Below, in pieces: positions 4,702 through 9,107 of a stretch of 9,107 nt of DNA; the first letter of the stretch is position 1; each line of letters opens with the position of its first letter. Origin of the DNA: Candidatus Bathyarchaeota archaeon (lineage in GTDB: Archaea; Thermoproteota; Bathyarchaeia; Bathyarchaeales; Bathyarchaeaceae). The stretch is from NCBI GenBank assembly GCA_020356305.1, contig CP070636.1:212636-221742 (forward strand), given 5' to 3'. A program made the position numbers and the translations under genes. Under the pieces are notes generated by a model. The model was not told the DNA's origin and made no database searches. It saw only the letters and a program-made list of their open reading frames with translations.

Positions 4702-6135
4702 TTGACTCAGTGGAAGATACTTAGTCGAGCTGAGGTTGACGACATTCATTATGCGTCGTTAGAAATCCTCGAGACCGTGGGTATTGCTGTCCGAGAAGAA
4801 ACTTCGCTCAGACTACTCAAAGAGGCCGGGGCGAATATAGATCTGAAGAGGAAACTCGTGAAGATTCCTGAACATCTTATTCGCGAAATTCTAAGAAAGA
4901 TCCCAAAGGGTGGAAGAAAGCACTATGGAAGAAACCCCAAATACAACGTAGAAACAGGTGAACGCGTGTGTTTCAGAGCAGGTAGCCCTGTACCCTATAC
5001 CTTTGACGTTAATACGGGCGAGCATAGGTTTGCGACCACGAAGGATCTGGAGGATATTGTGAGGCTCATGGATGGATTGAGCAACGTTCACGTATGTTTT
5101 CAGCCGTATACTATCAGCGACGTGCCAACGAAAGCCATGGTTCCGCATACCGCGGAGATTATGCTGAAAAACACGGAGAAACCAGTCGGCATGGTAACCT
5201 TTGGGTTAGAAGGTACGAAATTGTTTGTCAAGATGGCGGCGATTGTCATGGGGGGAATGGAGGAGCTCATTAAACGACCGATTATAGAAATATGCTGTGA
5301 ACCTACAAGTCCGCTGCAAATCGATCAACAGCAACTTGAGATGCTGATAGAGTTTGCAACGCACAAGCTCCCAATAGAAATTGCTGGCATGCCCACAGCG
5401 GGGTCCACGGCGCCCATGAGCCTCGCTGGAACGTTGGTCCAAGCTAATGCTGAACACTTATGCATGATCCTGATTGCTCAATTGGTTAATCCCGGGGTTC
5501 ATATGCAAGTCAATGCCATGCCAGGCATTATGGATCCGAGGACTGGAATCAATACCTACGGGGCAATCGAGCGTATGTTGCTACAAGTTGCGATGATTCA
5601 GCTGTATCGATCACGATATGGGATCGAAGTCTTCGCAAGTGGCGGTGTATCTGACTCGAAGATATCTGATGAGCAGGCCGGATACGAAAGAATGGCGAAT
5701 ATGTTGTTGCCAACTTTGGCTGGAGCTCACGGAGTCACTAGCCTGGGCAATCTAGAGTCATATTTGGTCGTCAGCCCCGCCCAACTGGTGATAGACAACG
5801 AGATAGCTGGTATGATACTCAGAGGTCAGAGCGGGATCGACGTTAATGATGAAACCCTTGCTGTCGACGTAATTAGGAACGTTGGGCCAGGAGGCCACTT
5901 CCTGACCCAGAAACACAGCTTACGACTCGTAAGAGAACTCTATATCCCAGAACTCGCGGACAGGAAAACGAGGATTGAATGGCGAGATGCAGGGGCAAAA
6001 GACATAGTGCAAAGAGCAAAAGAGAAAGCCAAAAAGATCTTGGAGACTCACAAGCCGGAACCCCTTGAAAAAGAGGTGCAAAAAGAGCTGAGTAAGATGG
6101 TGAGAGAAGCTGATAAAAAAGCCGGAAAAGGCTAG
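4702..6135 (+). CDS. MttB-superfamily methyltransferase, non-pyrrolysine type
   Basis: Family members move a methyl group from a methylated amine (trimethylamine, or for non-pyrrolysine members glycine betaine, carnitine and similar compounds) to a corrinoid protein. The 477-residue length is normal. Typical regions are the N-terminal helices LSRAEVDDIHYASLEILETV (7-26), GMPTAGSTAPMSLAGTLVQA (229-248), SGGVSDSKISDEQAGYERM (313-331) with LLPTLAGAHGVTSLGNLES (335-353), and GPGGHFL (395-401). In trimethylamine MttB an in-frame TAG encodes pyrrolysine in the region matching about residue 340-350; here that stretch has ordinary codons. The gene ends in TAG, and another TAG follows after 13 sense codons, which gives no sign of read-through. 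The C-terminal tail (438-477) is long and lysine/glutamate-rich. No corrinoid protein or partner methyltransferase gene lies within the window, so the substrate and partner are unknown. Confidence 0.9.
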   Translation: MTQWKILSRAEVDDIHYASLEILETVGIAVREETSLRLLKEAGANIDLKRKLVKIPEHLIREILRKIPKGGRKHYGRNPKYNVETGERVCFRAGSPVPYTFDVNTGEHRFATTKDLEDIVRLMDGLSNVHVCFQPYTISDVPTKAMVPHTAEIMLKNTEKPVGMVTFGLEGTKLFVKMAAIVMGGMEELIKRPIIEICCEPTSPLQIDQQQLEMLIEFATHKLPIEIAGMPTAGSTAPMSLAGTLVQANAEHLCMILIAQLVNPGVHMQVNAMPGIMDPRTGINTYGAIERMLLQVAMIQLYRSRYGIEVFASGGVSDSKISDEQAGYERMANMLLPTLAGAHGVTSLGNLESYLVVSPAQLVIDNEIAGMILRGQSGIDVNDETLAVDVIRNVGPGGHFLTQKHSLRLVRELYIPELADRKTRIEWRDAGAKDIVQRAKEKAKKILETHKPEPLEKEVQKELSKMVREADKKAGKG

Positions 6136-6268
6136 ATTACTCAGACTATTCCCTCTTGTTTAATCAATATTTCTTAGTCGTAGAGGCTTAGAATCAGGCG
6201 GCAATAAGATGCACCTTGCCGTGGAAGGCTAATAAGTCTGACGACTGGGAAATGTAGATTGAAGGAAA

Positions 6269-6844
6269 ATGGCAGCATCGCAAGATAACAAAACAATAAT
6301 ACTGCTTCATAGACCAAACTCAAGAGAGAAGATATTCTTTTTCAGCTCCGGAATAATAACAAGCGTTCCTCTCACAATATTTGTTGGAACATTTACCAAC
6401 TCTCTATGTGTCGTCTTGCCCATATTCTACGCTAGGTTATGTTCGACCGCCATCTTCACACCTTTCGTTGAGGAATTCGCAAAAGCCTATCCACTCTTGT
6501 ATCGTCATGGCGAAACAGAGAAATCGATTTTTACTCTCGGGCTCCTAGTTGGCTTGGGATTTGGCCTAGCCGAATTTCTACTATACGTAATCGCTTTTAG
6601 AGTTCCGATCTATTTCAGATTACCTGGAATTTTCTTTCATGCAGCAAGCACATCAATTACCGCCTACGGTATTGCAACAAAACGACCTGCCCAGTTCTAT
6701 CTGATCGCCGTGTTTCTTCATTTTCTAAACAACTTTTCCGCAGTGGTCGATCCATTTTGGTTCATATTTGGAATTGCTCTGGCGATCACGTACTACCTCT
6801 CGTGGCATCTCTATGGCAAAACTTCAGAAAGAATTGTCGAATAA
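6269..6844 (+). CDS. PrsW-like intramembrane metalloprotease
   Basis: The 191-residue, strongly hydrophobic protein has about six likely membrane segments (near 25-40, 44-66, 86-110, 118-135, 141-160 and 164-180). It carries the spaced motifs of the PrsW/CPBP protease clan: PFVEEFAK (65-72) with Glu68-Glu69 and Lys72, a second motif GLGFGLAEFLLY (95-106) with Glu102, a histidine in GIFFHAAST (His124), and HFLNN (151-155). In PrsW such Glu and His residues form the metal site used to cut membrane proteins; bacterial PrsW cleaves an anti-sigma factor. Archaea lack that system, so the target here is unknown. The ATG at 6269 is preceded by a modest GAAGG. It stands alone, with gaps of 133 and 99 bases. 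Assignment rests on motif order, so family is likely and activity is inferred. Confidence 0.8.
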   Translation: MAASQDNKTIILLHRPNSREKIFFFSSGIITSVPLTIFVGTFTNSLCVVLPIFYARLCSTAIFTPFVEEFAKAYPLLYRHGETEKSIFTLGLLVGLGFGLAEFLLYVIAFRVPIYFRLPGIFFHAASTSITAYGIATKRPAQFYLIAVFLHFLNNFSAVVDPFWFIFGIALAITYYLSWHLYGKTSERIVE

Positions 6845-6898
6845 AATATTACGTAAAATCCTTAATTCAGCCAATCGAAGAAAAAGACCTCAACTCGC

Positions 6899-6937
6899 TT
6901 TTATTTACATCAGCCAGAATTAACGTGTAATTGGAGG
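6899..6937 (+). promoter_or_regulatory. Promoter and ribosome site of the UPF0282 gene
   Basis: TTTTATTTA (6899-6907) is a good TATA-like box with an expected start near 6928. GGAGG (6933-6937) follows, six bases before the ATG at 6944. The leader would be about 15 bases. Confidence 0.55.
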
Positions 6938-6943
6938 ACACAG

Positions 6944-7927
6944 ATGTTGCTGGAGCAGATCACGATTGTACCCCTAGCAGCAGAGAGTTTAGGCGTCCGG
7001 TCAATGTGTACCTTCGTGGAGACGTCAGATGTGAAAATTCTTTTGGACGCCGGTGTGTCTTTGGCTCCGAATCGCAATGGCTTTCCTCCTCACCCCAAAG
7101 AGTATGAGGCAATTCGGAGGTGCCGGGAAAAGATTTCGAGGGCCGCAGATGAGGCCGAGGTAGTCACGCTGAGTCATTATCATTTTGATCATCACACACC
7201 TTCGTACCAGGACTGGTGTTACAACTGGTCTTCTCGGGACGTTGCAAAACGCATCTACAAGGGAAAAACCGTTTTTGTCAAGAACTTTCGGTCTATGATC
7301 AACTTCAGCCAGAGACGCAGAGGGTGGCTGTTCAAGAAGACTGGAGGCAAGCATGCAGAGAGGCTGGAGATTGCGGATGGCAAGACATTTGAATTTGGAG
7401 ACACAAGGCTGAAATTTTCTGAACCAGTCTTTCACGGGTCTGAGAACTCTGAGCTTGGCTGGCTACTCATGCTCACAATAGAGCACTCTCGTGAAAAAGT
7501 GTTGTTTGCCTCAGATGTTCAGGGGCCCATGTGCAATCCCACCCTTGGCACAATACTTGCAGAGAGACCTCAACTGGTCATAATGGGTGGACCTCCAATC
7601 TACCTGTCCGGGTTCAGAGTGAGAGAAGAACACGTGCGACAAGGTATGCAAAATCTGGAAAGCCTAGCCAAAAACGTTCCGACAACTATTTTGGAGCATC
7701 ATATCCTTCGAGAGGAAAAATGGAGAGAATTTTCTCAACCAATCTTTGATGCTGCATCAAAAACAGGTCACAGTGTCGTTACAGCCGCGGAATTCTTGGG
7801 CGAAGAAAACAATTTACTGGAATTTCGAAGGGATCACCTCTTCAAAGTGGAACCACCTAGCTCCGAGTTTGAGAGGTGGATGAAACTGCCACGGCCTGAG
7901 AGAAAGCTGGTCCGACCTCCAATCTGA
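6944..7927 (+). CDS. UPF0282-type metallo-beta-lactamase-fold protein
   Basis: This 327-residue protein belongs to the MBL-fold hydrolases and resembles the archaeal UPF0282 group, whose biochemical role is unknown. The metal site is complete: SHYHFDHHTP (77-86) supplies His78, His80, Asp82 and His83; His164 lies in PVFHGSENSELG, Asp191 in FASDVQGP, and His252/His253 in LEHHILRE. The N-terminus (LAAESLGVRSMCTFVET) and LLDAGVSLAPNR (33-44) match the first strands, where the fold pairs a substrate pocket with the metal cluster. There is no beta-CASP signature strong enough to call it an RNase. The start is backed by a clear GGAGG site. It is convergent with the pyruvate-kinase-like gene, 112 bases away. 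Group assignment is from recall of the motif pattern. Confidence 0.85.
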   Translation: MLLEQITIVPLAAESLGVRSMCTFVETSDVKILLDAGVSLAPNRNGFPPHPKEYEAIRRCREKISRAADEAEVVTLSHYHFDHHTPSYQDWCYNWSSRDVAKRIYKGKTVFVKNFRSMINFSQRRRGWLFKKTGGKHAERLEIADGKTFEFGDTRLKFSEPVFHGSENSELGWLLMLTIEHSREKVLFASDVQGPMCNPTLGTILAERPQLVIMGGPPIYLSGFRVREEHVRQGMQNLESLAKNVPTTILEHHILREEKWREFSQPIFDAASKTGHSVVTAAEFLGEENNLLEFRRDHLFKVEPPSSEFERWMKLPRPERKLVRPPI

Positions 7928-8019
7928 TTAGTCACTACATCTTGGCATTCCAATTCTTTGTGACAAAAAGTTGGGAACGCAGGATTTTAGAGTTGAGTCA
8001 AGAGTTTTGTGTTGAACAG

Positions 8020-8025
8020 AAAAAA
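8020..8025 (-). terminator. Probable poly-T terminator of the pyruvate-kinase-like gene
   Basis: The minus strand has a run of six T starting 15 bases after the stop codon at 8040. Archaeal termination uses such U-runs without needing a hairpin. Confidence 0.5.
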
Positions 8026-8039
8026 GGATGAACGCATGT

Positions 8040-8624
8040 TCACCAGAATTTCTTTTTTCGGGGCAGAGCAATGATTTCTCTAAACTCAATTCCTTTTTCT
8101 TTGTCGAAGAATGAATCTGCGTGACACGATTTGATGACGATTGCTGTGTCAACGCCTTCGCCAGTTCCTGCCATTGCCATCACGTCCTCTCCGACAGGGA
8201 TCGCTCCAGCATCGGCTGCCATCATCACCACTTCAGCGGCAACCTTTGTTCCCTGTGAAAACCTTCTCAAGACGTCTTTGATTACGGTGTTCTCGCTGCA
8301 GTGGTTTGCATATATTTTGGACAATGATTCAGCTGGACTCAGAAAAGCGTGCATACTTGTCACCATTGTAGCATGTAGCTTCCCAAGTTTCTTTCTGTTC
8401 TTTTCAGCGAATTCCACCAAGCCGGCGTATTCCGTTACAACAACCACTTTGACCCCAGAATCTTGGAACTCTTGCGCCACTTTGACACCCGTGGTTCCTG
8501 ATCCCGAGGCAACTACAACGTACTTAAGTCCAAGATTCAATGCAGCTTCCTTGGCGGCTCTTATAGTCTCGGTGGTGTTCTGAGCGCCGAATTCCTCAAA
8601 GTAATGGACTTGCCTCTTAACCAT
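8040..8624 (-). CDS. Stand-alone pyruvate kinase C-terminal domain-like protein
   Basis: The 194-residue protein matches only the C-terminal alpha/beta domain of pyruvate kinase and lacks the catalytic barrel. Diagnostic stretches are NTTETIRAAKEAALNLGLKY (16-35), VVVASGSGTTGVKVAQEF (36-53), VVVVTEYAG (60-68), a long middle helix region, and IPVGEDVMAMAGTGEGVDTA (142-161), ending FREIIALPRKKKFW. Proteins of this kind occur in many archaea (the MTH1675-like family). In pyruvate kinase this domain binds allosteric effectors, so a sensing or small-ligand-binding role is possible, but no function is established. The ATG at 8624 is preceded by GGTGATC as ribosome site, and a TATA-like box lies at 8660-8670. 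It is a single-gene unit convergent with the UPF0282 gene. Confidence 0.88.
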   Translation of the reverse strand: MVKRQVHYFEEFGAQNTTETIRAAKEAALNLGLKYVVVASGSGTTGVKVAQEFQDSGVKVVVVTEYAGLVEFAEKNRKKLGKLHATMVTSMHAFLSPAESLSKIYANHCSENTVIKDVLRRFSQGTKVAAEVVMMAADAGAIPVGEDVMAMAGTGEGVDTAIVIKSCHADSFFDKEKGIEFREIIALPRKKKFW

Positions 8625-8659
8625 TTTTGATCACCAAGATAACAGGTGTGTGATTCATG

Positions 8660-8670
8660 AAAATATAAAA
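8660..8670 (-). promoter_or_regulatory. TATA-like box of the pyruvate-kinase-like gene
   Basis: The minus strand reads TTTTATATTTT, a strong archaeal TATA match. The predicted start near 8638 leaves a short leader that holds the GGTGATC ribosome site. Confidence 0.6.
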
Positions 8671-8963
8671 TCTTCTGACAAAAGGATAATGTCTCTTGAT
8701 GTGGGACCCCGACATTTTGACTAGATGAGCAGTCTCGGAGCCAACCCAGCTAAGCTGGACTTATAGCACCGTTTTCGGCGCGTAGAACTCGAGCGCGCAT
8801 ATCAGTAACTGTATAATCACTTGGCTGACTTAGGAGGCATTACAACAGCTGTACTGGTTCGGAGAGCTCCTTCTAATGATGCATGCATGAGCCTACTTTG
8901 GATAGTTGGGCTAGCTCTACCTGCCAAAGAAGTTCTCAGCTAAACGAGAGGGCTAACTGATCT

Positions 8964-9098
8964 TCAGCTAAGTCTCCAACTAGTAGACTGTCCCTCTACA
9001 GGTCTCCAGCTTACCTTCCACTTTTCTAAGTTTCCGATAGAGACCAGAGGGCGTGGTCTAAACAGACAGTCTTGTCTGGAATGGAGAAAGGCTTTCAT
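8964..9098 (-). CDS. Possible 44-residue peptide in the right-end region (weak)
   Basis: An ATG at 9098 opens a frame beginning MKAFLHSRQDCLFRPRPLVS, rich in Arg and Trp, ending at TGA 8964. No ribosome site can be judged, since only nine bases precede it in the window. Two hairpins and a third stem lie within it, which argues for structured non-coding sequence instead. Confidence 0.15.
   Translation of the reverse strand: MKAFLHSRQDCLFRPRPLVSIGNLEKWKVSWRPVEGQSTSWRLS
9041..9059. repeat. Inverted repeat (6-bp stem, 7-base loop)
   Basis: AGACCA at 9041-9046 pairs perfectly with TGGTCT at 9054-9059. Confidence 0.5.
9063..9078. repeat. Inverted repeat (6-bp stem, 4-base loop)
   Basis: CAGACA at 9063-9068 pairs perfectly with TGTCTG at 9073-9078, three bases after the previous hairpin. 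The adjacent pair suggests a folded RNA or a protein-binding site. Confidence 0.5.
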
Positions 9099-9107
9099 GC
9101 TTTGGAA

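Larger units (their letters stand above)
8671..9107. other. Non-coding, hairpin-rich right end
   Basis: No frame of useful length is seen on either strand, but base composition is not AT-rich like the other spacers. Short perfect inverted repeats are frequent: CCAGCT-A-AGCTGG near 8746, GCGCG/CGCGC near 8778-8800, ATGCATGCAT (8879-8888), CTTTGG/CCAAAG (8896-8901 with 8924-8929), GTAGA/TCTAC (8983-8987 with 8995-8999), and the two hairpins listed separately. The word CAGCTAA occurs three times. It may hold a structured RNA; no rRNA, RNase P, SRP RNA or complete tRNA signature was recognised. Confidence 0.4.

Noticed and set aside
6133..6135. TAG at the end of the MttB homologue as a pyrrolysine codon
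   Set aside because: It lies at the C-terminus, not at the known internal site, and another in-frame TAG follows after 13 codons.
8131..8583. 150-codon plus-strand frame opposite the pyruvate-kinase-like gene
   Set aside because: It is an antisense shadow with Ser/Thr/Ala-rich low-information sequence; the minus-strand frame is a recognisable family.
8700..8780. A tRNA-like stretch on the minus strand (AGCTTAGCTGGGTTGG followed by a GACT/AGTC stem around CTCAT)
   Set aside because: The stem has an 8-base loop, there is no T-loop TTCRA motif and no closing acceptor stem. At most it is an eroded tRNA fragment or chance.

Overview
The window looks like archaeal chromosome, probably from the Bathyarchaeia or another deep Thermoproteota lineage; the lineage is inference. 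Archaeal marks are an Orc1/Cdc6 replication-initiator-family protein, a UPF0282-type metallo-beta-lactamase-fold protein, a stand-alone pyruvate-kinase C-terminal-like protein, AT-rich TATA-like boxes about 25 bases ahead of plausible transcript starts, and TTG starts on three consecutive genes. No rRNA, tRNA, CRISPR array, insertion sequence or integrase was found.

Left part (1-2995, all minus strand). Reading in the direction of transcription: a Nudix hydrolase, then orc1/cdc6 with a small winged-helix regulator 6 bases behind it, then moaC and moaB, which overlap by four bases (ATGA) and make molybdopterin. moaB runs off the left edge of the window.

Centre (2996-6135). A divergent promoter with an 11-bp perfect palindrome separates the Nudix gene from a 61-residue protein that resembles a ribbon-helix-helix DNA binder. 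Then come a complete class II-type histone/acetylpolyamine deacetylase and, after a gap of about 400 bases, an MttB-superfamily methyltransferase with no in-frame amber codon (a non-pyrrolysine type). No corrinoid protein or reactivase gene is in view beside it.

Right part (6136-9107). A PrsW-like intramembrane protease, a UPF0282 metallo-hydrolase and, convergent to it, the pyruvate-kinase C-terminal-like protein. The last 483 bases carry no convincing gene but are dense in short perfect inverted repeats; they may hold a structured RNA or regulatory element.

How the genes work together: only moaB/moaC form a clear pathway unit. Orc1/cdc6 and the winged-helix gene are very probably one transcript. 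The remaining genes have their own promoters or wide gaps and look like single-gene units. I see no clearly new multi-gene system. The best leads are the divergent cdc6-family protein with its co-transcribed winged-helix partner, the orphan MttB homologue, the small DNA-binding protein beside a palindromic operator, and the hairpin-rich right end.
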